In this document: positions 42,175-50,564 of the stretch, one piece after another
Layout: every line of letters starts with the position of its first letter
Position numbering within the stretch: position 1 is the first letter of the stretch
DNA from: Gaiellales bacterium
Lineage (GTDB): Bacteria; Actinomycetota; Thermoleophilia; Gaiellales; JAICJC01
Assembly: GCA_036403155.1 (NCBI GenBank)
Contig: DASWRM010000070.1
Location: 54,580-118,579, forward strand
Direction: 5' to 3'
Length of the DNA stretch: 64,000 bases
Program-made: the position numbers and the translations under genes
The notes under the pieces: model-generated
The model's input: the letters and a program-made list of their open reading frames with translations, nothing else
Databases searched by the model: none
What the model was told of the DNA's origin: nothing

Positions 42175-45100
42175 ATGGCGGTGATCGACGGGGAACGGCG
42201 CGTCGTCTCGGTTCTGATGGCCGATGTCGCAGGGTCGACGGCGATCGGCGAGCGGCTCGGGCCGGAGCGCTCCAAGTTCCTCTTCGACGAGGTGATGCGG
42301 CTGATGACCGCCGAGATCGAGCGCTACGACGGCACGGTGGCCCAGCTGCTCGGCGATGGCCTGCTCGCGATGTTCGGCGCTCCTGTTGCCCACGAGGACG
42401 ACAGTGAGCGGGCCGTCCGCGCCGGCATGGCGATCCAGCGCGCGCTCGCCGGCTATGGCCGTGAGGTGCGCGAAGCCTACGGCGTCGACCTCCGCGCCCG
42501 CATCGCCGTGAACACCGGGCCCGTGGTCGTCTCGCCCGCCGGCGGCGACGACGGGCGCCGCTACAACGCCCTCGGCGACACCGTCAACGTCGCCGCCCGC
42601 CTGCAGGCGCTCGCCGGAGACGCCGAGGTCACGCTGGGGCCGCAGACCGCCGCCCAGGTGCGTGACTGCTTCGAGCTCGAGGAGCTGGGCGAGACGCAGC
42701 TGCGCGGGCGCGAGGCGCCGGTCGGCCGCTACCGCGTCGTGGGCGAGCGCGACCACGTGCGTCGCCCGCCGTCCGAGCCGCTGGTCGGGCGCGACCGCGA
42801 GCTCGGGGAGGTGCGCGAGGCGCTCGAGCGCGTCGCCGACGGCATCGGCGCGATCGTGTCGGTCACGGGCGAGCCGGGCATCGGCAAGTCGCGCCTGGTC
42901 GGCGACGCCGCCGAGGCCGTCCGCGACCGCGTGCGCGTGCTCGAGGGCCGCGGCCTCTCCTACACCGAGAGCTTCGCCTACTGGCCGATCCGCGAGCTGC
43001 TTCGCGACTGGCTCGGGGCCGGGCCCACGGCCGGCGAGGCGCGCGTCCGGCTCGACCTCAAGGCTGCGCTGCACGGGGTGTTCGGCGAGGACGGCGACCA
43101 GTATCCGTTCATGGCCGGCCTGCTGGGGCTCCAGCCCGACGCCGAGACGGCCGCGATCGTCGGCGAGTTCAGCCGCGACGCGGTGCACCGCCGCAGCATG
43201 GAGGTGGTCGCCGAGCTGGTGTGCCGGCTCGCCCGCGAACGTCCGCTGTTGCTGGTGTTCGAGGATCTGCACTGGGCTGACGAGCACTCGCTCGAGCTGA
43301 TCGAGTCGCTGATGGAGCTGACGGAGCTCGAGCCGCTCGGGCTCGTTCTGCTCTACCGCACGGACCGCGAGCGCGGATCCTGGCGCACCGGCGAGCGGGC
43401 GCGGCAGCGCTACCCGCACCGCTTTCACGAGGTGGAGCTGCGCGCGCTGCCGGAGTCCGTCAGCCGCGAGCTCGTCGACGAGCTGGCCGGGGCGGCGGTC
43501 GCGCCCGGCGTCGCCGATCTGCTCGTCCAGCGTGCCGGTGGCAACCCGCTGTTCCTCGGCGAGGCGCTGCGCGACCTGATCGAGCGCGGGGCCCTGCGTC
43601 GCGCCAACGGCGGGTGGGAGGCGGGCGACGGCCCGGTGGAGGTGCCGGCGCTGGTGCAGGGCGTGCTGCAGGCCCGGCTCGACCGGCTCGACCCCGCAGC
43701 ACGCGAGGTCGCCTCGGTCGCCGCCGTGTCGGGAAGGCGGTTCGGCACGCCGCTGCTCGAGCTGCTCGTCGACCCTGCGGCGTTGCGGGGCGCGCTGTCG
43801 CAGCTGCAGCGCCTCGAGCTGATCGTCGAGGAGCAGCGGCGACCCTATCCGTCGTACCGCTTCCGCCACGGCCTCGTCCAGGAGGCAGCCTACGCATCGC
43901 TCACCGAGTCCAGGCGGCGCGAGCTGCACGGCCGCGTCGGGCGCGCGCTCGAGCAGCTGCTGGACGGCGACGGCGAGAGCCCGCGCACGCTGGCGCACCT
44001 CGCGCGCCACTTCAGCGCGGCGGACGACGCGGAGCGCGCCGCCCGCTACCTGATCCTCGCCGGCGACCAGGCGCGCGCGCTGTATGCCGACGAGGAGGCG
44101 ATCCAGCACTACCGGGCAGCGCGGCGCTTCCTGCAGCAGCTGGGCGACGACCGCCGCTCGCGCGAGGTGCTCTTCAAGATCGCGCTCGTCCACCACCTCG
44201 CCTTCAACTATCCCGAGGCCGAGGCCGCGTATGACGAGGCGTTCGCGTGCAAGGTGCTGCCCGTCGTGCAGCCCGAGGCGACGGGCCGGCTGGTGACCGC
44301 GATGCCCGTGACCGACGACGTCGTGCCGGGGCTGGACTACACGTCGGACGCGAACACCATCTCCGAGCATGTGTTCAGCGGCCTGCTGCAGGTGGACCGC
44401 GAGCTGAACGTCATGCCGGCCCTCGCCGAGAACTTCCGCGTCTCCGCCGACGGCCTCAGCTACCTGTTCCAGATCCGCGCGACGGCCCGCTGGAGCGACG
44501 GCCATCCGGTCACGGCGCATGACTTCGTCCGCACGTGGCAGCGGGCGCGGGAGATCTCGACCGTCACGGCGTTTCTGCTGGAGGATGTCGAACGGGCGGA
44601 GGCGCTCGACGACCACACGCTCGAGGTGACGCTTCGCGAGCCCCGCAACTACTTCCTGTACGTGCTGGCCGTTGCCTCATCGTATCCCTGGCCGTCGCAT
44701 CTGACGGCGGACGGCGCCGATGACTGGCAGCGCCGCACGCCGCTCGTGTCGAACGGCCCGTTCATCGTCCAGCGAGCCGGTGAGGAGGGGATGCTGCTCG
44801 TGGCCAATCGGGAATACGACGGCCCACGCGGCAACCTGGCGGAGGTCGAGATCCGGTTCGTCCGCGGCCGGGACGACGCCGTCGCGCTCTGGGAGGCCGG
44901 CGAGCTGGATGTGATCAGCAACAACGAGTCCGCCGTCCCCAGGCACGGGGATGCCGATGTCATGGTGGTGCCGGCCCTGGGCACGACGATGCTGGGCTTC
45001 CATCCGCATCCGCCGTTCGACGACGTGCGGGTGCGCACCGCGCTCGCGGCGGCGGTCGAACGGGTGGCCGACGGCATGGAGGCGATCGGCCTGCCGGTGC

Positions 45101-45681
45101 GCCCGGCTCGCGGCGGCGGAGTGCTTCCGCCCGCGATGCCCGGACATAGCCGTCGGCTGCGGGAGCCGTTGACGGTCGACCGGGCGGCGGATCTGCTGGC
45201 GGAGGCGGGGTACGCGGGCGGGAGCGGACTGGCTCCGCTTCAGCTCGCCATCCCGAACCGCGTGCCGCAACTCGCCGGCGTGGTGGAGGAGGCCCTGTCG
45301 GCGATCGGCGTGTCGGTCGAGATCCGGTGGATCGACATCGGCGAGGCTCTCAGCGTCGTGGAATGCGACGCCTGGCTGTGCGGCTGGATGGCCGACTATC
45401 CGGACCCGGACGGCTTCTTCCGTGGGTTGCTCAGCGGACGGCATGTCGCCGTGCTGGGAGACCCCGAGCTCGGCGACCGGCTCGCTGCGGCGCGCGCCTC
45501 CCGCGACCGCGAGGAGCGGCTCCGCCTCTACGGCGAGGTCGACCGGCGGCTGGTCGAGCAGGCGCTGATCGTTCCCGTCCACTACGGGCGCTCCCTGCTG
45601 CTGCGCCGGGCGCCGATCGACGGAATCTGGGCGAACGCGCTGACGCCCCTACGGTTCGATCAGGCGATGGACACGCGCTGA
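42175..45681 (+). CDS. Cyclase-ATPase-solute-binding fusion protein (sensor)
   Basis: This is a 1168-residue protein without signal peptide or helices. Residues about 1-190 are a class III nucleotide cyclase domain: metal Asp in LMADVAGST (D17) and in LGDGLLAMFGAP (D61), and VNVAARLQ with the Asn/Arg pair. The position before GDG is Gln-Leu-Leu, with no clear substrate-selecting Lys. Residues about 205-600 are an AAA/STAND ATPase (GEPGIGKS near 232; LLLVFEDLHWAD near 358). A short TPR-like stretch follows, then about 690-1168 is a full oligopeptide-binding (SBP_bac_5) domain. The fusion suggests cytoplasmic ligand sensing. Confidence 0.85.
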   Translation: MAVIDGERRVVSVLMADVAGSTAIGERLGPERSKFLFDEVMRLMTAEIERYDGTVAQLLGDGLLAMFGAPVAHEDDSERAVRAGMAIQRALAGYGREVREAYGVDLRARIAVNTGPVVVSPAGGDDGRRYNALGDTVNVAARLQALAGDAEVTLGPQTAAQVRDCFELEELGETQLRGREAPVGRYRVVGERDHVRRPPSEPLVGRDRELGEVREALERVADGIGAIVSVTGEPGIGKSRLVGDAAEAVRDRVRVLEGRGLSYTESFAYWPIRELLRDWLGAGPTAGEARVRLDLKAALHGVFGEDGDQYPFMAGLLGLQPDAETAAIVGEFSRDAVHRRSMEVVAELVCRLARERPLLLVFEDLHWADEHSLELIESLMELTELEPLGLVLLYRTDRERGSWRTGERARQRYPHRFHEVELRALPESVSRELVDELAGAAVAPGVADLLVQRAGGNPLFLGEALRDLIERGALRRANGGWEAGDGPVEVPALVQGVLQARLDRLDPAAREVASVAAVSGRRFGTPLLELLVDPAALRGALSQLQRLELIVEEQRRPYPSYRFRHGLVQEAAYASLTESRRRELHGRVGRALEQLLDGDGESPRTLAHLARHFSAADDAERAARYLILAGDQARALYADEEAIQHYRAARRFLQQLGDDRRSREVLFKIALVHHLAFNYPEAEAAYDEAFACKVLPVVQPEATGRLVTAMPVTDDVVPGLDYTSDANTISEHVFSGLLQVDRELNVMPALAENFRVSADGLSYLFQIRATARWSDGHPVTAHDFVRTWQRAREISTVTAFLLEDVERAEALDDHTLEVTLREPRNYFLYVLAVASSYPWPSHLTADGADDWQRRTPLVSNGPFIVQRAGEEGMLLVANREYDGPRGNLAEVEIRFVRGRDDAVALWEAGELDVISNNESAVPRHGDADVMVVPALGTTMLGFHPHPPFDDVRVRTALAAAVERVADGMEAIGLPVRPARGGGVLPPAMPGHSRRLREPLTVDRAADLLAEAGYAGGSGLAPLQLAIPNRVPQLAGVVEEALSAIGVSVEIRWIDIGEALSVVECDAWLCGWMADYPDPDGFFRGLLSGRHVAVLGDPELGDRLAAARASRDREERLRLYGEVDRRLVEQALIVPVHYGRSLLLRRAPIDGIWANALTPLRFDQAMDTR

Positions 45682-47204
45682 CGGGTGCGGGCGGTCGCAG
45701 AGCGGACTCGCTCGACCGGCTGGCGGGCGCGACCGTCGACCTGCTGGTGATCGGCGGCGGAGCGATCGGCGCGGCGACGGCATGGGCCGCGGCCCGGGCC
45801 GGGGCGACGGTGGCGGTCGTCGATCGCGGCGACATTGCGGGCGCGACGTCGTCGGCATCCTCGAAGCTGCTCCATGGCGGCCTGCGGTACCTCGCGATGG
45901 GCGACATCGGCCTGGTGCGCGAGGCGCACCACGAGCGGCGGGTGAACGCGCGCATTGTCGCGCCGCACCTGGTCTGGCCGCTGCCGTTCCTCGTGCCGGT
46001 CGGCCCCGATGCGCCCGTGCCGCTGTGGAAGGTGCGCGCCGGCGTATGGCTCTACGGCGCGCTGGCGCGGTTCGCCGACGGGCGCAGCGGGCGGGTGCCC
46101 GTGGCGGAGGCGCGCCGGCGAGCGCCCGGGCTGCGTCACGAGCGGCTGAACGGCGCGGTCCTCTACCACGACCACCAGACCAACGACGGCCGCCTCACGC
46201 TTGCGGCGCTGCAGGGCGCGGCCGCGCACGGCGCCGTCGTCGCGCCGCATGTCGAGGCCCTTGCGCTGCGCATGGCCGGTGGGCGCGTGCGCGGCGCCGA
46301 CCTGATCGATCGGCTGTCGGGCGCCACGCTCGCCGTCACGGCCGGGAGCGTCGTCAACGCCGCCGGACCGTGGGTCGACGAGGTGCGCCGGCTCGAGTCG
46401 CCGCAAGCCGGGACGACGGTGCGGCTGTCCAAGGGAGCGCATGTGCTGCTCGACGCTCCGGACGGCTGGTCGGCGGCGGTCACCACGCCGCTGCCCGGGG
46501 GCCGCGTGTCGTTTGCGATCCCGTGGGAGGGCATGCTCCTGCTCGGGACGACGGACGAGCCGTACGAGGGCGATCCGGCCGCGGTGATTGCCGGCGAGGA
46601 GGACGAGCGGCAGATCCTGGAGGAGGCCGGCCGCTCGCTGGCGAGCGAGGTCGTGGCGCCCGGCCGCGTCCGTTCGCGGTTCGCAGGGCTGCGGGTGCTG
46701 CCGGTGGCGGGCGGCGCCACGGCCACCGCCCGTCGTGAGACCGTCCTCCACACGGGGCCGGGCGGGATGGTGTCGGTGGCGGGCGGGAAGCTGACGACGT
46801 GGCGCGCGATCGGCGCGCGGGCGGCGACAGCGGCGCTCACCGGCACGGGCGCCCGCATTCCCCGCGACCCGCACCAGGTTCCCGGGGCCGCCCCGGCCGA
46901 GCAGGTCGAGCGGCGCATCGCAGCGGAGTGGCCGGAGCTCGAGCCGGACATCCGGCGGTCGCTCGCGCGGCACTACGGGCTGGGGGCGCTGCCGGCGCTG
47001 GAGCCGGCCCGCGAGCGGCCGGAGCTGCTCGGACGGATCCACCCGCGCGGCCCGGACATCTGGGCGCTCGTCGTCCATGCGGCGCAGCGAGAGTGGGCGG
47101 CGACGCCTGACGACGTCCTGCGCGGCCGGCTCACGGTTGCGCTCCGCGGCCATGGTACCGCCGAGGTCACGGCTACAGTCGCCCGCATGCTGGAGGACAT
47201 CTGA
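45678..47204 (+). CDS. glpD: Glycerol-3-phosphate dehydrogenase (FAD)
   Basis: This is a 508-residue FAD enzyme: LLVIGGGAIGAATA binds FAD, and ATSSASSKLLHGGLRYL, FAIPWEGMLLLGTTDEPYEG and VAGGKLTTWRAIG are GlpD hallmarks. It oxidises glycerol-3-phosphate to dihydroxyacetone phosphate at the membrane. No ATG, GTG or TTG lies between the fusion gene's end and the FAD motif except GTG 45747, which would cut into the first strand. CTG at 45678 forms a CTGA overlap and is the best start. The next gene repeats this pattern. Confidence 0.85.
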   Translation: MTGAGGRRADSLDRLAGATVDLLVIGGGAIGAATAWAAARAGATVAVVDRGDIAGATSSASSKLLHGGLRYLAMGDIGLVREAHHERRVNARIVAPHLVWPLPFLVPVGPDAPVPLWKVRAGVWLYGALARFADGRSGRVPVAEARRRAPGLRHERLNGAVLYHDHQTNDGRLTLAALQGAAAHGAVVAPHVEALALRMAGGRVRGADLIDRLSGATLAVTAGSVVNAAGPWVDEVRRLESPQAGTTVRLSKGAHVLLDAPDGWSAAVTTPLPGGRVSFAIPWEGMLLLGTTDEPYEGDPAAVIAGEEDERQILEEAGRSLASEVVAPGRVRSRFAGLRVLPVAGGATATARRETVLHTGPGGMVSVAGGKLTTWRAIGARAATAALTGTGARIPRDPHQVPGAAPAEQVERRIAAEWPELEPDIRRSLARHYGLGALPALEPARERPELLGRIHPRGPDIWALVVHAAQREWAATPDDVLRGRLTVALRGHGTAEVTATVARMLEDI

Positions 47205-47884
47205 GCGGCACGCTCGTCTGCGCCCATCGCGGCGCCAGCGGGTACCTGCCCGAGAACTCGCTCGACGCGTTCGCCTCGGCGATCGCGATGGGCTCCGACG
47301 GGATCGAGACCGACCTGCGCCGCACGCCCGACGGCCGGCTGGTGCTGGCGCACGACCCGCTTCCCGCCATGCCGCCCGACGGACTGGTCGAGCTCGCCCA
47401 GCTGGTCGCGATGGCCGCCGGGCGCGTGCGGCTCGACGTCGAGCTGAAGGAGCCCGGCTACGAGGCGCAGGTGCTGGACGCACTGACCCCGCGTCCGGAC
47501 GGGCTCCTCGTCACATCGTTCATCCCCGACGTGGTTGCCGCCGTGCGGGCGCTCGACCGCACTGTGCGCACCGGCCTGATTCTCGGGCCGTGGGACGAGT
47601 CGCCCGACCGCTTCGCCCGGGCGGACGAGTGCGGGGCCGACGTCCTGGTGCCCCACGTCGACCTGCTCGACGACGGGCTGCGCGCCCGGGCGCTCGAGCG
47701 CGGTTCCCGCCTCGTGGTGTGGACGGTCAACGAGCGTGAGGCGCTTGCGCAGGCGATCGCCGACCCGGCGGTGGGGTGCGTGATCACCGACCTGCCCGAC
47801 GTCGCGCTCGAGCTCTGCGGACGCGCCTTCGCGCCGCACGCCACAGCGCCTGCCAATCCGTCGCGCCGCCGTCGCATCGCGTAA
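47201..47884 (+). CDS. glpQ: Glycerophosphodiester phosphodiesterase
   Basis: This is a 227-residue cytosolic enzyme of the GDPD family: CAHRGASGYLPENSLDAF (catalytic His) and DGIETDLRRTPDGRLVLAHD (metal Glu/Asp and second His). It would release glycerol-3-phosphate for GlpD. The first standard start codon (ATG at 47288) would delete the HRG motif, so the start must be upstream; CTG at 47201 with GGAGGA just before it, in a CTGA overlap with glpD, fits. No signal peptide, so substrates must enter the cell. Confidence 0.88.
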   Translation: MSGTLVCAHRGASGYLPENSLDAFASAIAMGSDGIETDLRRTPDGRLVLAHDPLPAMPPDGLVELAQLVAMAAGRVRLDVELKEPGYEAQVLDALTPRPDGLLVTSFIPDVVAAVRALDRTVRTGLILGPWDESPDRFARADECGADVLVPHVDLLDDGLRARALERGSRLVVWTVNEREALAQAIADPAVGCVITDLPDVALELCGRAFAPHATAPANPSRRRRIA

Positions 47885-47902
47885 CGGACCCGTGACCGAG
47901 GT

Positions 47903-49438
47903 CTACTGGGTGGCGTCCCCGGGCAGCTCGCCGCGTGGGCGAAGCCGGCTCGGGTGCTCCGCCCCAGCCCGCTCGCCGCGCACCCACTGCACCGAGGCGT
48001 CGACGAACGGCTGATGGTCCCACGGCGTGTGCGCGCCGGGCCGCAGGCCGTCGGCGACCAGGCGCCGGCGCCGCTGGCTCTCGAGCACGCCGTGCGCGAT
48101 CGCGGGGAGGTCCCACCGCCGCTCCACCTCGGCGCCCATCGCGTCTGCGATCTCGCGCTGTGCCGGGTCGTCCGCCACGTTGCGGAGCTCGTGCGGATCC
48201 GCCTCGAGGTCGTAGAGCCGATCGGGGTCGCCGGGCGTGCGGATCAGCTTGTGCCTGTCCCGCCGCAGCATCACGGACGGCGAGCGCACGCCCTCGGCCA
48301 TGTACTCGCCGATCACGGCGTCCGGCCCGCCGCCCTCGCCGCGAAGCAGCGGCACCAGGCTGGTGCCCTCGAACCCTGCGTCCCCGGAGTCGGCGCCCGC
48401 GAGCTCGGCGAGCGTCGGCGCCAGGTCGAGCTGCGACACCGGCCGCCCCCAGCGTCCGCCGGCGATGCCCGGCCCGGCGACCAGCAACGGCACGCGCGCC
48501 GATGCGTCGAGGAACGACATCTTGTACCAGAGCCCGCGCTCGCCGAGCATCTCGCCGTGGTCGGCGGTGAACAGCACGACCGTGCTGTCGGAAAGGCCGG
48601 TCGCCTGCAGTGCGTCCAGCACCTCCCCGACCCGGTCGTCGAGGTAGCTGATCGCCGCGTAGTACCCGTGGCGCGCCCGCCGTACCTCCGCGTCGTCGAG
48701 CGGGCGCTGGTCGCAGCCGATCATCTCGCGCAGGCGCAGGCTGTGGGGGTCGTCCTGCTCGCGCGGTATCGCCGCCACCGCCGGCATGTCGATGGCGGCG
48801 TCGTCGTACCGCTCCCAGTGCGTGCGGCGAACCTCCCAGGGATCATGCGGGTTCGTGAACGACACGGTCGCGAAGAACGGCCGGCGGTGCGGCTGGCGGG
48901 ACAGGTCGCGCAGCAGCTGCACCGCCGTGAAGCAGACCTCGTCGTCGTAATCGGTCTGCATCGCCGCCTCGGCCACCCGCGTCCCGAGCAGGCTCGTCAT
49001 GTTGTGGTACCAGGGCAGCGTGCGCTCGTCGGGGAGGCGCCAGTCCGGTGTCCAGTCGAACCCGGCCGGATAGACGTCGCTGGTCAGCCGCTGCTCGAAT
49101 CCGTGCAGCTGGTCGGGGCCGACGAAGTGCATCTTGCCCGTGAGCACCGTCGTGTACCCCGCCGCACGCAGCAGGTGCGTGATCGTCGGCGTGTCGGCCG
49201 TCAGCTCCGCAGCGTTGTCATAGACACCGATTGCCGAGGCCCGGCGGCCCGTCAGCATGGCGCTGCGCGAGGGCGCGCAGAGGGGGGACGCGCAGTACGC
49301 ATCCTCGAAGACGACGCCGGACGCCGCCAGGCGGTCGAGGTTCGGTGCCGAGACGATGCCATGGCCGTAGGCGGGTAGCCACCGAGCCGCCAGCTGGTCG
49401 GCCATGACGAGCAGGATGTTCGGCCGGTCGTCAGGCAC
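47903..49438 (-). CDS. betC: Choline-sulfatase
   Basis: A 511-residue sulfatase. The formylglycine site is C54 in LCAPSRSAMLTGR (CxPxR). NILLVMADQL near the start, FTADHGEMLGERGLW and the family C-terminus (WDHQPFVDASVQWVRG) match choline-sulfatase rather than arylsulfatase. It hydrolyses choline-O-sulfate to choline and sulfate in the cytoplasm. Cys-to-formylglycine conversion needs a separate enzyme, not in the window. Start is GTG. The gene ends the transporter operon. Confidence 0.88.
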   Translation of the reverse strand: MPDDRPNILLVMADQLAARWLPAYGHGIVSAPNLDRLAASGVVFEDAYCASPLCAPSRSAMLTGRRASAIGVYDNAAELTADTPTITHLLRAAGYTTVLTGKMHFVGPDQLHGFEQRLTSDVYPAGFDWTPDWRLPDERTLPWYHNMTSLLGTRVAEAAMQTDYDDEVCFTAVQLLRDLSRQPHRRPFFATVSFTNPHDPWEVRRTHWERYDDAAIDMPAVAAIPREQDDPHSLRLREMIGCDQRPLDDAEVRRARHGYYAAISYLDDRVGEVLDALQATGLSDSTVVLFTADHGEMLGERGLWYKMSFLDASARVPLLVAGPGIAGGRWGRPVSQLDLAPTLAELAGADSGDAGFEGTSLVPLLRGEGGGPDAVIGEYMAEGVRSPSVMLRRDRHKLIRTPGDPDRLYDLEADPHELRNVADDPAQREIADAMGAEVERRWDLPAIAHGVLESQRRRRLVADGLRPGAHTPWDHQPFVDASVQWVRGERAGAEHPSRLRPRGELPGDATQ

Positions 49439-50564
49439 GGCGCAGCGCGGTGTACAGACCGTCCAGCAGCCGCCTCGCGCGGTCGTCGCGCCCCTCCCGC
49501 CGCAGCTCCGATGTCACGAACGAGAACGCCGTCCGCAGCGACGGCCACGCTCCGTGGGAGGAGCCGCCCGCGCCCGTGTGACCGAAGGCGTCGTCCGCAG
49601 GTCCCAGCTCGCTCGGCGTGCCCGCAAGCTCGTAGCCCGACGGCCCGAACCGAAGCGGCCGGCCGCTGAGCGGGTCCGGGCCCTCGGCGGCGGGCGCGAC
49701 AGCAGCGCCGAGGGTCTGCATGCCGATCACCCTGCCGGTCAGCACTGCGCCGTACAGCGTTGCGACCGCTCGCGCGGTCGCGATGCCGTTCGCCGCGGGC
49801 ATCGGGTGCTGCAGCCACGCGGCATCGTCCTCGCGCAGGTGCGGCCGCGCGTAGACCTGCTCGAGGCGGGGGTCCGGATCCTTCACCGCCATCGCGCTCA
49901 GCTGATAGTCGGGAGACCGCGACACCATCGCCAGCCGGCCCTCCGCGTCGCGGTCGCCCGCAAGGCCGATTCGGAGATCCAGGTCGTGCGGCTCGGCCAG
50001 GGCCTCGCGCACGAGGTCCGTGGCGCCGGTGTGGCACGCATGACGGATCAGCCCGTCCATCAGCCAGCCCCAGGTGATCGCGTGGTAGCAGGGCCGCCCG
50101 ACGGGGGTGACCGGCGCTTGCAGGGCGAGCAGCTCGGCGACCACGTCGAGATCGGCGAGGTCGGCCGCGCCCAGCGCCTCCGAGACGTACGGCAGCCCGG
50201 CGGCGTGGGCTCCGAGCTGCGCGACGGTGATGTCGGTCTTCCCGGCGGCTGCGAACGCGGGCCAGTGATCCGCCACGCGGTCGGTCAGGAGCAGCCGGCG
50301 CTGCTCGACGAGCGTCAGCAGCGCGGTGGCGACGATGCCCTTGGTGCCCGAGAACAGCACGGCGAGCGTGTCCTCCTGCCATGGCCTGCCCGCCGCGTTC
50401 GTCTCGCCGCCCCACAGGTCGACCACCAGGTGCCCGTCGACCACGGCCGCGAACGCGGCGCCGGTGCCCGGCTGCTGCGACTCCACAACCTCGGCGAACG
50501 TCGCGCGCACGATCTCATAGCCGGGCGAGACCGACCCGGCCACGGCGCCCACCGCTCGGCTCAT
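49431..50564 (-). CDS. Serine beta-lactamase-like esterase (EstB type)
   Basis: This 377-residue protein has the serine-esterase/beta-lactamase fold with SxxK as SGTKG (about 91-94) and the family opening PGYEIVRATFAEVV, VVDGHLVVDLWGG. It probably hydrolyses an ester. A Tyr in CYHAITWGW may be the third catalytic residue. No signal peptide, so it acts in the cytoplasm on an imported substrate. Between the transporter ATPase and choline sulfatase, an acylcarnitine- or acylcholine-type ester is a reasonable but untested substrate. Confidence 0.8.
   Translation of the reverse strand: MSRAVGAVAGSVSPGYEIVRATFAEVVESQQPGTGAAFAAVVDGHLVVDLWGGETNAAGRPWQEDTLAVLFSGTKGIVATALLTLVEQRRLLLTDRVADHWPAFAAAGKTDITVAQLGAHAAGLPYVSEALGAADLADLDVVAELLALQAPVTPVGRPCYHAITWGWLMDGLIRHACHTGATDLVREALAEPHDLDLRIGLAGDRDAEGRLAMVSRSPDYQLSAMAVKDPDPRLEQVYARPHLREDDAAWLQHPMPAANGIATARAVATLYGAVLTGRVIGMQTLGAAVAPAAEGPDPLSGRPLRFGPSGYELAGTPSELGPADDAFGHTGAGGSSHGAWPSLRTAFSFVTSELRREGRDDRARRLLDGLYTALRRA

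Noticed and set aside
41137..44616. A 1159-codon open frame on the minus strand
   Set aside because: It is antisense to the FUSC-type gene and the cyclase fusion, both of which have clear family motifs. Its own translation has no domain and a shadow-type composition.
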